A stretch of DNA of 64,000 bases, from NCBI GenBank assembly GCA_964020085.1, contig OZ026605.1, positions 9,616,060 to 9,680,059 on the forward strand. The letters run 5' to 3'. The stretch comes from Micromussa lordhowensis (Eukaryota; Cnidaria; Anthozoa; Scleractinia; Lobophylliidae). The translations under genes and the position numbers were made by a program. Shown here one piece after another: positions 1-13,210 of the stretch (positions are counted from its first letter, which is position 1; every line of letters begins with the position of its first letter). The notes under the pieces were generated by a model. It had not been told where the DNA came from and ran no database searches. It saw only the letters and a list, made by a program, of their open reading frames with translations.

Positions 1-262
1 CACCAACAGTAGAATAAGATAAAAGAACCTACCTGAGGATTGCTGGCTAAAAGCTCAGCAAAGCTAAAATCAATTGAAACTCAGCTATTGAATGTACAGA
101 ACTACTGCAACATTTGATGCTATCAAAAATTAAAAATCAAAATAAATGTCAGGCCTAGTAAAACAATATAACACATGTACTAGTTAAAAGAAACCTGCAG
201 AAAATAGGATTTCATGAAATATTGATATTACTGTGTGGTCCTGTTTTGTTTGTTTAATTTAG

Positions 263-3200
263 AGACCTTGGAACCTCCTTGACTCATCTAAGGACCCTTT
301 GGCTATCAAGAGCTGGACTGAGTGATTTAGATGGAATTAGTTCAGTTTCCTCTCTGAAGGTACCAGCACTGAATAGTGAATCATGGCAGTGTTCTTTAGC
401 TACAGAAAATGTGTTCAGTAATATGGCAACTTCAGATAACTGTTTTCCTTGATGTAAATTTTTATTGATTTTTTTCTGTTTAGTCGGTGGATGGTACATG
501 TACTTAGAAAAAATTGCATTAGTTTACTAGCAAATTGTGGATCTCATACACTTTTGATCTGATCTCAAAATCTCAGAATCCTTTGTGGTGAGTTACTTAG
601 TAAGTAGTCCTACTTTTGCATGACTCCTTCTGTCTTGCGAGTCTAAAGGTAAATGATTTAGTTGCGGTCTCTCTTAGGTTTTAACATTTGTCACCCAGAC
701 TACTTTATCACAGGCAAGCCTGTCTGCAAAATATAATGTTCCTCAATCTAGGTAAGCTGACTGATAATTATTACTGACATTCTATTATAGGAGCTGTACT
801 TGGCATTTAATCACATAGAAGATGTCAGCCCTGTCAGCATGCTGGACCAACTGGAGATTCTTGACTTAGAGGGGTGAGTAGTGACCAGCAGTTTTACTCC
901 TGCTTAAATGAGTTTATTACTCATACAAACAGGTTGCCTTTACAGCAGTGTTTTTAATAAGTGCCAGGCACCCGGCAAATTGACTGGCAGTACAGACAAC
1001 CGTGCCCACCTGGTTCAACCATCTAGAGGAACGTTTTTTTTAAAAGAAGTTCAGTTCATTAAGTTTTGATAATGATAATGATAATGAAGGACTTATATAG
1101 CGCTATTTACATGAGAATGATCACTAGCACTTTAAGATAATTCACTTTAAAGAACCTCATCAATTTATACAAAGGTACATTTAAAACCAATTGAATAAGA
1201 ATTAATCAATAAAATAAATTAATAAATAAATAAGAAAACGGTTCTAGCCAGCCCAAAAAAGATGGGTCTTAAGTTTCCGTCTAAAACTTTGCCTGCTTAT
1301 GAAAACCAGCCCATGTAATGCTTATGTAATTCAATTTAATTTAACCTTCTTGAACAACTGGGCCCAGAAATTTAACAGAATGAAACAAGTCCAGCTAATT
1401 TCCATGTCCCAAGTCTAGATACAGTACATGTAGTCATGGTTTGACACAGCATGTACCTTGCATTGAACATGAGAGGTTATCAGTTAAGGTAATCCATCCA
1501 CTTGAGGTAACTTGATTGATCATTTTATCATCAGCAACAATGTAAGTGACATCACGCAGGTGGAATTTTTGTGCCTGTGTTCATCATTGAAGATCTTGAC
1601 TTTGGAAGGCAACCCAATCTGCACGGCCCCAAATGCTCTCTCATCACAGGAGGTAGGTACAAAAAGTATTAAGCCGTCAGCATCTATTTTATCCAGCTTT
1701 GTGTAAAGCCCTGGAAAAAATTCTCAATATTAAGTCAAGATCTACAGTGATACATCTTCCAACATTCTGTAAATTATGGGATCTTGTAGTACTCTTTAAC
1801 AGTACAAGTTGTGAATGTGGCATGCTCCAAATTGTTGGACTGTTCTACATGTTATGATGTGAATCAATTTGTTGTGCAACATGTACCGAGAGGGTGATCA
1901 AACATTACAGTCTAGGAGTCTAATGGCTTATGTCAGATCAAACATGTTTGGACAGTCTGATGATTGTGCATGTAGCAGCAATATGGTTCAAACCCATTGT
2001 TATCACTCTCAAGAATTCTGGAAAGGGCAGTTCACTAAAAATAGTGTAATTCATTTTTCAGGAAATGAGAAGTTATGATTACCGCAGTGCAATTCACAAA
2101 GTTGTTCCCAATGTCAAAATACTGGATGATGAGCCTTTCTTGGTAGAGAAAGTTGATGGGAAGCCTGTGTTGAGGCAGCCTCCAGAATCGCACAGGCCTA
2201 ACAAGGTTCCAGAGCATCTCAAAGCAGACTGGCAGCTGGTCAGTGAAGGGATCAAGGCAATTAACATTGATGAAGAGGAGGAAAGTTCATGTATGTCATT
2301 ATTATCTTCGTTTTCAAGTCTTGATTTACATTAACTTGGCCAGTTGTTTGATTATTTTGTAGAATAATTAAATTTCAAAGAATCCTTTCTTATTCAGCCT
2401 TTTATATATAATACTACAGGCTAAGAAATTTCTCAAATGTGATTGGCTAGGACCAGTAGTATTTCTGCCAAATTTGAAATACTGACATTTCAGTTTCCAT
2501 GGAAACCTAAATGATCGAAATAATATGGCGGAAAGATTTTCAAAATTCTGTGGAAAAACCTGCAAGAGCTAAAGGAAATTACCATGATATGGAAACAGCA
2601 GAGAATGTACAAAGATCTAGGTCACAGTTTCGTCGATTTAAGGTGGAAGGCAAAGGATACAGTCCTGATATTTTCAGTGAGCTACAACGCGAACCAACTG
2701 AGCTGACGAAGTTCGGTGCATAGCTTTATCGTTGAGTGCTCTTTTAGCTGCTACCGAAGAAGGCGAGAGAATGAAAAACGGCTTCTTTCAGTTTTTATCC
2801 AACAGTTCAGAAGCACAGGCAACCAGAAGTAAACGTCGTCTGCTGCCGGGAAACTATTTTCCGCTGCTGTGGTGACCAACATTTTTCACGGCCAACATTT
2901 TTCACGGCCTGCTGCTTAAATGAAAGCCCAAAGTCCAAGTTCCACACAAGCAGAATCGGTTAAAAAATCTATTGATAAACTTTGATTGACGATTAGGCCG
3001 TTCAAAATGTACACTTCAAAAGATATTTACAGGTATTCAAGTACTGTTTTATCGCAGTTCAAGCAAAAATCATTTGTACATGTGTGACCTTTTTGCGATC
3101 ACATGTTAGATCACATGTTGTAGTAGAACCAATCACCCGCGCGTGACTAAACAGCGTTACAAGATGCGAAATTTCTTTGCCTTGTAGTATAAACAAAAAA

Positions 3201-6200
3201 TAGCACGGTTTCTTCGGGGTATTTGGTATAAAATACCGGCTCGTGATATTTCAAAACTCTCCAAATATCACTCGCCGCGGCGGCTCGTGACGGTATTTTG
3301 GCAAATTTTGAAATATCACTCGCGGTATTTAACAAATACCCCTAGAAACCGTGCTATTTCCTATACAAATCATGTATCTGCAGGCTTGCAATAGTGAAAT
3401 TCTGAATGTTATTTTCCAAGTTAGTTAAAACTTAAAGTCAAGTGATGAGACGGCATTTATTTTCAAATGGGTCCCCAGTTTACCAATATTTAGTTTGGTT
3501 ATACATTGTAGTTACCATAATAAAGTCACTTTACAAAAGTCAGACCAAACAAATGCACATGTTTTATATGAAGTCATTTACATTGATGTAGAGTAAGTAA
3601 TGATGACAAAGAGAAGATAATTAAAAGAAAAAATGACATTGTTTTTCAAGTGATTCACTGATGTATTTCTTTTAGGTGTTTGATTAGGTTGCTTGGTATT
3701 AGTTCCCACTGGGATGATTAGGCCTTTATATACCACTCCTTGTGAATATCACACCACTTGACGCCGACCAGTTTACTTCAGGCTGTTTTTCTTTTATATC
3801 GCTGTTTTAAATAGCGTGTGACTTTTTTTCCCTTATATTCTTTCGCTTGTAACCTGTATTCAGTGTGTCTCCGGTTCAAACTTTTGTAAATAAACTCGAT
3901 CATCGCTGGCGGCTCCCTCCACTACTTGTGGTGCTACTTGTCTCGTCTACTTATAATAGAAATGTTTTCTATTCGGCTGAGCGAAGCGAAAGAGAATAGA
4001 ATAATGATTACTGAACATGTTTTATTGCCAGAGAGGACATGGAAAGGTAGAAAAAAACTGAGTTTTGGATCTCTCAGTTTCAGTGTGTGGACACATCTTG
4101 CCAGTTAATTCAGCTGTTTATCTTCCAATGATTTTTTATTGATCTAGTTACATAACCTCATTCTAGTTACATAATCTGATTCATTCCGACAAAGGGCTAA
4201 CTCTCGGAACGTCAGCTTTTGAGTCTCTTTACAGTGGCCAATTCACATTATCAACTTGGTTGATAAAACCAAATTATCACATAACCTCATTGGTCAGGTT
4301 AATTCCAGATCTCGAGTGATTAAAACCGAATGTCTCATAATGTCAACATTTGATACACAATCAAGATGATAATTAATAAGAACAAAAAAAAACATCGACA
4401 TGATGTAACCACCACACAGTTATAGAAAGAACTACCATAAATAATGAATGAGATCAATCTAGGTGAAGTGAGACAATTATTTTTTGATCTTGGCACTACT
4501 GAGTACCATCAGCTGGTAACTTCATCTGTTATTTTATAACTTATTATAGTTGATTTGGTAAGACCAAGCTCAGCTGCTGGTGCATCAAGACAAGAGAGGC
4601 CATCCAGTGCCATGTCCACAAGGCCGCGTCCAATGTCTGCATCACGGCAGAGACCAGCCAGTGCCATGGGCCCGCGGCCGGGTTCTGCAGGAGGTGAGTG
4701 GTAGTGTGTGATAGAATCCTCCCTCATGGTCTCCTCGTTATTTACACCTCTGGAGGCTTGTTTGTGTTGGGGCAATTTAGAAGGATTTCTGAGTCAAGGC
4801 TTTTTCCATGAACCCCATACATTTGTTGGTTTTGACAGTATCATGTAGCTGTTTTACTTATTACTAGCCCTCTTGAAGATTTTACGTACATGAACCTACA
4901 GTCAAGAGAGCCAGTGCCCATCCATATAATGAATTCTGATCTGCAAGACTAGTCTTCTAAGTATCCAGTTGTTGTCTCTTAGTGTTTATTATCAAGTTTG
5001 GCAGCAGATTGTGCGATATTGGAACAACAACAATGACATGCAGTACCTGCAAGCACATATGTTATTCTTTGACTTGATAATTGAATGGCTTGGTGCAAGA
5101 GGGGCGTAAGTGACTTTTTCCGGTAAAATTTTTTTCCTTCAAAAGTGCCTGAAGTTTTGCATGTGCTTTTCAATTAAGTAGTAAACATTCCCTTGTATTT
5201 TTTTTCGGCTGGTTTGCACTTTGCTTCTGAGAAAAAAGAAGTCAAAATATCGAGGCGTGCGCAATGAACACATTACAAAGCGGAACAAGAGCATTTCAGC
5301 CAAAAAAAAGATACAGGAGAATGTTTTTCTACTAAATTGAAAAGCACTTGCAAAAATTCAGGCACTTTTGAAGGAAATTTTTTTTTACCCGAAAAAGTCA
5401 CTTACGCCCCTCTTGCACCAAGCCATTCAATTATAAATTAAAAAATGTTTTGACAAGTATATTCCATAAAAAAGGCTCTTGTTTCCGTGAACGTCACTCT
5501 AATTTTTTCTGTTGCACCCGACAAAAAGGTCTTTGTCAACACGAATTCAATATTTTGCCTTTCCCTGATGATTTTGTGATGCACTTGAGAGCGAGATCTG
5601 TGGTAATCACACAGGTTAATTGGCATGTTGTTGTATTTTAGGAGGCACAGAACCAATTGGAGTTTTTCACCAGGATGACAGCAGTGATCTCACTCACGGT
5701 AAGCTGTGTGTCTGACTCTGATCTACATCTAATATCTCCTTAACACATCAGTACAATGTCAAGCATGCAGGTTGGGAGAAGAAATTAGATGGTCGTGAGA
5801 GAAAGTTGTCTTGAGAGAATTCTTCCGACTTTTCTCTTTTTTCCCGACTTCTCTCTTTTTCAAAAGTTTGTGATTAACAACATGAATACGAATACGTTGA
5901 CTTGCTCTACAGCTGAAAAGTAAAGTGTTATTTCGAACTCTTCTTTCCGACAGGTTCCAGTCAGGTTATTTGCGGAAATATATCACGAGCACTGAAATCA
6001 AGACGAAAGGTGTGTGAATTGGAATGTTTTTAGAACAGTTTTTAATTGGGCGTCGAGAAGTAATGGCTTTGCGTTACTACGCCACACGATTGGTTAAAAA
6101 AACTCGCGCCACTTTCTCATCCAATCAGAAGTAAAACCAAAACCAGTCGTGACTCACTGGCACACGTTTTCCCGCGCTTCGCGTCATGCACGTGTATTTA

Positions 6201-7263
6201 CTACGAATTTTGATTGGTTTATTGGATTGTGTGTACTTTGTGATTGGCCAGAGTGATTATTTTGGTTTCGGTTTTGCGAGACTCAATTCAAAACCGCTCT
6301 ATGCCAAGCCCTGTTGTGTCGGTTTTACGCGCAAGAATAAATAACAAGGAAATGACCAGGTGATTTAGCTCGAACTTTAAAACATTTCACCTCAAAACAT
6401 TAATTTATTAGCCGGAGAGCAGCAATATCGCGGCAATTTTGCAGCGCAATACTCGACAAATAAAGGAACCTGTTATGACGTGAACATAACTAACGATGGT
6501 CAGGATGGAAAAGATTACATTGAGGACAATCTTGGCGCCTATAGCTCTGCTGTGCTGTTTGAATTATGCGGGTATTCTGTAGCAATTTCTTTACATATTT
6601 AGGGTCATAAACCTCCTGTTCCGTACGTTTGGGGAAAATTTCCTGTATTTTGTAGTTTTGAGCAAACATCTGCCTGTGATAGTCATATTTCTGGCGTTAA
6701 ATTAGCTTACCTCTCGACGTCCTCGCAACAACGATGCTATGGAATCATCTAATATGCAGCTTGCTAGTAGGCTTACGTTTGGGTCTAACGCACAGGGCAA
6801 ACGTAAGTTTGCACGCCACTGTGTGGCATCTTGGCTAGTCCTTATTTAGTAGTCGTGCAGTATGTCTATCCAGAGAAGTTTTGTATGACTGTTTTCCGCG
6901 TAGTTATGTTGCTTCCAGGAAATATTTTCTCCTTACAGTTACAGTCGGAGCAAGCCTTTGTAGAAGCCTACCAAGAATTTCTGATTCTTGGTCAATGACA
7001 AAATGGTTCGAGCACTCACGCACACTGGACCAGAGATCAAACTGAATAGGTTTACTGTTTCATTCAGGAGAGGGTTCAAACCTATTGATGATAGAGGGCC
7101 ATGTTTTTGAGTTTGACAATAATTGTAACTAATTAAATGTAACTGTTTTATGAGTATTCGTGAGTGCGTGGGCTATATTTTGACTACATGGTTGGAATCA
7201 AAAATACTTCAAATCATTGAGTGGGGATTTTTTTCTAATAACCGTGTCCATTTGTTCGAAGAC

Positions 7264-7298
<35 letters not shown>

Positions 7299-10200
7299 GA
7301 GGACAAGTGTTAACAAAACAAACCACGCTATCCGCTGGATAGCGATTTATCCGGTGGATTGCGTTCTCCACCAGTCGAACAACCCGGGCCTGCAGACCGC
7401 TAAGGTAAATTTCTAACAGTACATATCACTTGATTTAGGATTTGGTAGCACCCAGGCTCCCTGTGGTAGCTTTTCTAGAAAGTCCTCGGCTTTACACGCC
7501 TGAGAAGAGTTTTGAGGAAGACACAGAACCATCAGCGAGCAAACATGACATACTTGAAGAACTCAAAGCTTGGAGAGTCGAGTATTCCAAGTAAGCCTTC
7601 AACTTGTCCGTCGTATTTGAACCACTGTTAATTCAAGGATTTTTCAATTGATTTCTCCCCTTGCCCCCTTTCACATGTTCACTAAGGTTAACACAAAGTA
7701 CTTTATAACTTAATTTCAGCTGAGGGTACTAGCATCTCGAACAAATTGCTTGAAGCATTTTGCATTGCATGCTGGATTTCTAGCACTGTTGCACGTATTG
7801 CCTCAGGTTTGCAAGTCGGGGTTACGTGTTGCGTGAGGTTGACTTTGATTAGTAACGGTAATAGGACTGAGTGGAGTCCAATTCGGTCTGTAATCATACA
7901 AGTGATAACAAAATCGGACGACCGCGCAGCGGGAGCCCGATTTTGTTTATCATGAGTATGATTACAGACCGAATTGGACGACACGAAGTCTTATTACCAA
8001 TTAATCATAAAAATTACAATTTCCGAGAAAAGAAGAATAGCCATGTTATGAAAGAAAGGGAAAATTTGCATTAAAATACTGAGAAAGGAGAAGTAAATCG
8101 TTTCATGTCACTCTGAAATAAGATTGGTTTATTTAAACTACAACTTTGAATGTCATTGGTTGATTTAAACTACAACTTTGATTGGCTTATTGAACTGTCC
8201 AATAACAAACTGTCCGATAACAACTTGGCAAGTGAATTAGTGGAAAATAGGAGTTTTTTAAACCAATCACAATCGAGGAAATTGTAATTTTTGTGATTAA
8301 CTTGCAAAACCAGTGGTAATACGAGCAATAACGCTTTTTAACCGGCTATGCAACATTGTTGCACGGCAAGTTGCAACGAAAATGTTGCTCGTATTTCTTC
8401 GCCTTAATTCATCAATGACAATAGAAACCAGAAACTTTAATAGTATCAGAAATAGCCAACCAGTCTAATCAAGCCATTAACCTCGGCAACCTCGCGATCT
8501 TATTATTTGTTAGTAGCCGAAGAATGAACATTCACAGACAGAAGTTGACGTCCTGAGGAAATCATTCCATTCATACCCCCTCCAGGTGAAATGTAAACAA
8601 ATTTGAGTTATCGGCGTTCTCTTTTTATTGTCAAATTGGTTTTGGCAAATCTTGATGTATAAGACTAGTGAATGTGTGTTTTTTTTGTGGAGCAAAGTGC
8701 CCATGAAGTGGAAACCAATGCAAAATATTCCAAATTTGACCTCAGTGAATCTTATAAAAAAAGAAACTTTCTAACAATATCTGTCTGGTGTTGCTCGCGT
8801 CGTTGCCGTGGCCGGATGACCGTCTTTATTTAAGTTTCACTCGTTCTTATTTTACCTAGACGTTTGACCTGATCGCGTCAAGCTAGCGCGCAGAGCTAGT
8901 GTCCGGTGTTTAATAACAGTTTTCCTTTTCACGCTGACTTTTCACGAGATAACCTGACAAACAGAAACAACCATTTTGGTCACGAGAGAGTTATATGAAT
9001 GTGGAACCCACCCCTTCCCCCGTACACCCATCATTATCGTCGAAGCTGTCAAAAGGCCAGGAGCAAGATTAGTGTGTCACCGTTTTTCACCAAACAGACT
9101 AGAACTTGCGAAAATACAGTCGCTTCGTGCCTCCAGCGTTTTTACACAGTGCTCGTCAAAAATCCCCCAGACACCGAACAGAAAAAAATCACCCAGTGAC
9201 ATTCTGTATCAAACGCACCAGCAGTGATTGTTTGACGTAAAGAAGTTTATTTATCGACGATTTGAACTCTTTACTACATATCATTACGAGTGGTTTCTAG
9301 AACAAAGCAGTCCAAATATCAATACACGAAGAGTGGGAATAACTACATACAGCATTGGAAATACGAGACAGAAACGATGAAAAACGCCGGCATTTACCTT
9401 ACGATTTGGATTCGGCGAAGAACAGTAAGCGAACGTTGCTTGTTCAAACGTGAACGAACCTTTGTCAAATTTACATACCCCGCGAAAGTAAACTATTCCA
9501 ACAGACCCGAGGTAGACGGTCAACCGACAAGGGATTGGTTTCTACCCAGTCAGTAGTCAATTTTTCGAATCAAACCTCCCCTCCCTTTCACGATTAGGGA
9601 GTTTAAGAAAACATCGACGGTAACGGCAACGGGAACGTCGCTAAACAAAAAGATTTAATGAGCAGAACAATGGCTGTGCACGTGCGTTATAATTCTTGGT
9701 ACATTCCTTTGCCGTCCTCTGCAAAACAACAACGTGAAATGACCAAATTCTGCGTTTGGAGAACGTGAATCGACGACGGCTAATTTTTTAGATTTTTATT
9801 TCGAATTTTTCGAGGTGTCCTAGATTCAGCTTCGTGATTGTTTTGACAGTGATAGACAAATTAAATGAGTTTAGGGTATCGCGAGATTCGTAGGTGAAAT
9901 ATAAAATCATTTTTTAATCGAGGTTGTCCTCGGCGTCGCCGTCGGGGTTTCTTAAACTCCCTAATACTGTATTGATGTGGAGGTGGAGGTAGCAAAAAGG
10001 TGCCCCAAGTCTTTTGACTAGGAATTCATATCAGTCAAGTGTCCGTGTGTATCTTATCGTAAATTCCTTCTTGTTTCCGCCCTTATGGATTAAAAGGAAT
10101 GATCAGATACCGTTATGACTTCAACTTGTACTACGGAAATATATAAACATCCCTCGAGCTAGCGTCCTACGCAGACGCTCTTTACGAGCTGCGTAGGAGG

Positions 10201-12991
10201 GTACCCTCGGGCTTGTGTTCTCTTCTTTCAGAAGAGGAAGTAGCCTTCGGTATAATGTTTGATTATAATTCATTCAAAAACGAGTGTGATAATTGATAAG
10301 TGATATTCATTCTGATTGTAATTCACTGCGTTGCTCTAACCACTCCGAATATTATGACGTCAACTTGTCGCTCTTAGCAAACTTCAACACTGCAGGTTCA
10401 ATCAGTTGTTCAGTGTCTCAAGCAGAACATTGTTTCATTATTATTTATTTATTAATAAGCAGAACACCAAGCAGAACATAATAAGACGCCCGCCCCTTCA
10501 AGTCTGCCTTTTTCCGTTGTTTAGCAATCAAGTGACCCATCCAACCGTATCACACCCTTATCTCACCGCAAGCACCACAACAGCTCATATCTTGAGCTTT
10601 TTATCAGTGACGAAATCCATTTGTGATGCTAAATTTATACGCTTTCGCTTCAGAAATGTTTAACTTCTAATTTATTTTATATTTTAGGATGTTAAACGAC
10701 GAAAAAAGCACTATAGCCAACAGGGAGGACAAAAGTCTTGCATCTCATGGGTGAGTTGCAGTGAAGAAGAAAGCTATATGTTGACGTGACATGAAGTTCA
10801 CCTATGCTTGCCGTTCTTTTCACCTGAGGGAGCCACCCTTAATTTGCGTGCACTCTAACCGAAGGAATGAAAAACTTGTAACTGTGGTCAAAATCCGACA
10901 TGCTTTTGTCTAAAATTAAACTTTCTGGGATCTGAGGGGCGATGGCTTCGAGGTTGTTTTTTTGTTAGACTCGGATCGACAGGTTGAATTGACAAGTTGT
11001 TGCGTCTTTGGGCAAGACTGTTTATTCTCAATGTGTCTCCACCGAGATGTTTACTTGGATACTCACAGTAAGTAATTGAGCCCTGACCAAACGAACTTGT
11101 AAGCAGACGCTAGCTGGAAACTTGGGTCTAACTGCGACTCCGTTTGGCCAGGCCTTGCGTGCACTCGACTTGACTTTCGCTCTCTTTGGTCGAGATCAAA
11201 TTTGCACACAAGTCGACGCAAGTTTTACACCGTTGGCCACCCAACCCAAGTCAACGCATGGAGAGTGACGTCCATTCGTTGTTATAGCAACCTATTAGCC
11301 AATGAAATACAGGATACGACGTGTACCGCCCTTGAAATGGGTTTTTGCGACTTGCGTGCACTTGCGAGTCCGTTTGTTCAGGGCTTAATTCTCTTCTCGT
11401 GTTGAAAAATATTTCACTCGTTCCTCAATAATCTAAGAGCTGACTTGCTATGAGTAAATTGAGGTATCTGCAATCTGGTGATTCAACGCCAAAAGACTTA
11501 AGTTTACTAAGAATTCAATTTCTTTTGTTACTTCCAGGAAGGAATCATCCACATCTACCTCGGAACAAGAAGCACCCACAACACCCACCTACTCTCCATC
11601 CCCTCCCAGGAAAGCCACTCGTCGCCCTGTAAGCCCTTCTGCTGTACGCCGCTCACTCCCTACTCCTCCCTTGGTGGGAAAGGAAATTAACAGACCAAAT
11701 ACTGCTGCAGACTTCAGAATGCGAAGGTCAGTTGGAAAGTGTATCAATTTAACGGCTGGTTTAAGTTTGTTTTTCTTTACCTCTCTTTCGTTTGAATATT
11801 GATGTGTTATCTTTTCAAGGGACAAAAGTAAGGCATGTCGTAGCCCCTTGTGAATAGAACCAAATTTCTGGTTATTAGAGAAAATTGTGATTTATTTTAC
11901 TCTATAAGAGCTGAGTCTATATCCCTACTCCAAACTAAAACGCTTCAAAATCCATACCCGGCTTTGAGGCAGTCACTGCCTGTTCAGCATATACAAAGCT
12001 CCCTTCCTACTCCCTTTCTACGACTTTCCTAATGTCGCTAATGCATTACATTTACCTCTTAGATACCGGCATCTTTCCGGTGAGACAAGTGTGAATCAAT
12101 TAAAACTTCGAACCCTTCACGGAGACGAGAGTTTTGAAGTGGACAAGAATACATCGACTCCTTCTTTAGACACCAGACCCTCTCCGCCATTAGTGATCGA
12201 AGAAGACTCGGAACCACGCTCTTCATCTGCACCTGTGCGAATCAACCGGAGGACGAGGTAGAAACGAACATAAAGTAGCTAACCATAAGTTCAGTTTGGG
12301 AAAACGTGATTGACCGACCTTAACAAATTCAAAATCAGCATCTGAATATTGCATTCCTAGATTTATGGAGAGTCGAGTTAAACTTTCTCTCTTAGATTCG
12401 TCATAGGAAATGTTCTAGTCAAAAAACATCGGTAGGTAACTTCTTTGGACGAAACAGGATTTCATTCTAAAGCTAAATGGCCGTCAAATTTTACGTTGGA
12501 GAAAAAGATGGGTCGAGATAACGAGTTAAACTAAATGATATTCATATAACCTCGCAACTCCACAATTGTGTGCGCAAAGATGATTATCATTCTTGGGAAA
12601 TAGTAATTACAATGCTACAAGAAAGAACGTTCTTTAACAAATGACTGAAGCAACTTATTCGTTTCATAATCGAGTTCGAGTTCTGGACAGGTTGTTCCAG
12701 GATTAGGGTGAATTTTGATCAGTTCAGTTTTATAAATTTTCAAGTGAGGTGTTCTGTTTACATTTTCTGTCCTCGATCACCTTTTAATCCACATCCCGCT
12801 CATGTTCAAAATAAGACAGTGAACGACTGCTTGTACTATCTGAGATATTTCTGTTTGTTTGCAGGGACATGTCAACAAAAGATAGCACCAGGCCCTCCCG
12901 AAAACTTCCTGACCCTGCGTTACTGGTACAGAGACCTGGAACAGCAGCCGCTGCCCTTCAGAAACGGAAACTCAGACCTTTAAAAGACTGA
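263..12991 (+). CDS. LRRC56: LRRC56 (leucine-rich repeat-containing protein 56), 3' twelve exons, 5' end outside window
   Basis: I joined exons 263-359, 791-873, 1535-1652, 2062-2290, 4550-4693, 5642-5698, 5954-6009, 7439-7590, 10688-10750, 11538-11726, 12063-12257 and 12865-12991. All have AG/GT borders and phases that keep one frame of about 502 residues to a TGA at 12989. The first exons encode LRR units (LWLSRAGLSDLDGI, LEILDLEGNNVSDITQ, LKILTLEGNPIC) followed by the LRR cap YDYRSAIHKVVPNVKILDD, which match vertebrate LRRC56 closely. The exon at 5954 carries the family motif VICGNISRALKSRRK (vertebrate LCGNPTKGLRERR). LRRC56 (ODA8 in Chlamydomonas) works with intraflagellar transport to load outer dynein arms in motile cilia. 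The C-terminal third is Ser/Pro/Arg-rich and poorly conserved. The start codon and first LRRs must lie upstream of base 1. Identification is firm; the ends of the low-complexity exons are less so. Confidence 0.93.
1070..1300. repeat. Dispersed repeat in LRRC56 intron
   Basis: AT-rich stretch containing ACTTATATAGCGCTATTTAC and AAAGATGGGTCTTAAGTTTC. Both recall a short interspersed element common in invertebrate genomes, in which a -TATAGCGC- segment precedes a GATGGGTTTTAAG segment. The family and exact limits were not established. Confidence 0.3.
3198..3359. mobile_element. Foldback element (MITE-like), 162 bp
   Basis: Ends are inverted copies: AAATAGCACGGTTTC at 3198-3212 and GAAACCGTGCTATTT at 3345-3359. 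Each is followed inward by a GGGGTATTTG stretch and an ATATCACTCG stretch in opposite orientation. The centre is CGCCGCGGCGG. Length and structure fit a non-autonomous DNA transposon. Confidence 0.65.
4180..4285 (+). mobile_element. Possible 3' tail of a retroelement
   Basis: The stretch GACAAAGGGCTAACTCTCGG, AACGTCAGC, then TACAGTGGCCAATTCACATT and TCAACTTGGTTGATAAAACC resembles a tail sequence that I recall at the 3' end of retroelements scattered in many marine invertebrate genomes. No reverse transcriptase frame precedes it here, so it would be a truncated copy. Confidence 0.3.
5077..5434. mobile_element. Long foldback element, 358 bp, in LRRC56 intron 5
   Basis: The left end ATAATTGAATGGCTTGGTGC and the right end (GCACCAAGCCATTCAATTAT) are exact inverted copies. 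The complementarity continues inward for well over 90 bases through GAGGGGCGTAAGTGACTTTT and on towards the centre, so nearly the whole element can fold into one hairpin. It ends only about 200 bases before the exon at 5642. Confidence 0.7.
6036..6300. mobile_element. MITE-like element with imperfect terminal inverted repeats
   Basis: Left end CAGTTTTTAATTGGGCGTCG and right end, inverted, CGGTTTTGAATTGAGTCTCG pair imperfectly. The interior has several ATTGG-type motifs and no coding frame. It lies just inside LRRC56 intron 7, about 25 bases after the donor at 6010. Confidence 0.45.
7245..7392. mobile_element. TTGTTCGAA-family MITE, copy 1
   Basis: Left arm TTGTTCGAAGACTGGATAAC and right arm (inverted) TTGTTCGACTGGTGGAGAAC flank CTATCCACCGGATAAATCAC and its inverted partner. 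A second copy with the same core lies at 58203-58353. This copy sits about 45 bases upstream of the LRRC56 exon at 7439. Confidence 0.7.
7846..8008. mobile_element. Foldback element in LRRC56 intron 8
   Basis: The arm GTCCAATTCGGTCTGTAATC near 7876 is exactly repeated in inverse near 7955-7980. The inner arms carry AACAAAATCGG on one side and CCGATTTTGTT on the other, around a CGACCGCGCAGCGGGAG loop. Weaker outer pairing extends to TGATTAGTAACGG and its partner. Confidence 0.65.
8318..8395. repeat. Short inverted repeat
   Basis: AATACGAGCAA at 8318-8328 and TTGCTCGTATT at 8385-8395 pair exactly, with further pairing inside (GCAACATTGTTGC). No coding content. Confidence 0.4.
9594..9964. mobile_element. 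Non-autonomous DNA transposon, 371 bp, TTAGGGAGTTTAAGAAA ends
   Basis: The left end TTAGGGAGTTTAAGAAA and the right end TTTCTTAAACTCCCTAA are perfect 17-base inverted repeats. CG-rich subterminal stretches follow (CGACGGTAACGGCAACGGGA; GGCGTCGCCGTCGGGG on the other side). There is no open frame for a transposase. It lies in LRRC56 intron 8. Confidence 0.75.
11074..11390. mobile_element. MITE, 317 bp, AATTGAGCCCTGA ends
   Basis: Left end AATTGAGCCCTGACCAAACG and right end (inverted) AATTAAGCCCTGAACAAACG pair with few mismatches. Both are followed inward by repeated CTTGCGTGCACT-type segments. It lies in LRRC56 intron 9, about 150 bases before the exon at 11538. Confidence 0.65.
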
Positions 12992-13210
12992 CGTAAATAG
13001 AGACGCGTGCGACGACATTTCAAGGAGTCAGCGGCAATCCGAGTTTAAGTTTGCACGTGATGTAGTGTGAGCACAATCACTCATCGAGGGGTGATTTGTT
13101 ATTTAAGATTGACTGCAGAGTGAGGAAGATAACTTCAGTGTCAGATTTCTGCACGTCGTAACACTGTTAATATGTATGTTTCCGTGTGCGGTGTCCATGT
13201 AAATAAACGT
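12992..13210 (+). other. LRRC56: LRRC56 3' UTR with poly(A) signal
   Basis: The last LRRC56 exon continues past the stop codon into about 210 bases with no open frame. A canonical AATAAA lies at 13202-13207, so cleavage is expected near 13220-13230. This gives a short 3' UTR and marks the end of the gene. Confidence 0.7.

Larger units (their letters stand above)
2300..4540. other. LRRC56 intron 4: no gene; repeats only
   Basis: This 2.26-kb intron holds no conserved coding frame. It contains a tandem 16-base repeat (CCAACATTTTTCACGG, 2878-2908), a foldback element (3198-3359), and probable retroelement debris (3690-4280). Confidence 0.6.

Noticed and set aside
8976..9556. Overlapping frames of 66-88 residues on both strands
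   Set aside because: No homology, and located in LRRC56 intron 8 with no conserved residues or splice signals in frame.
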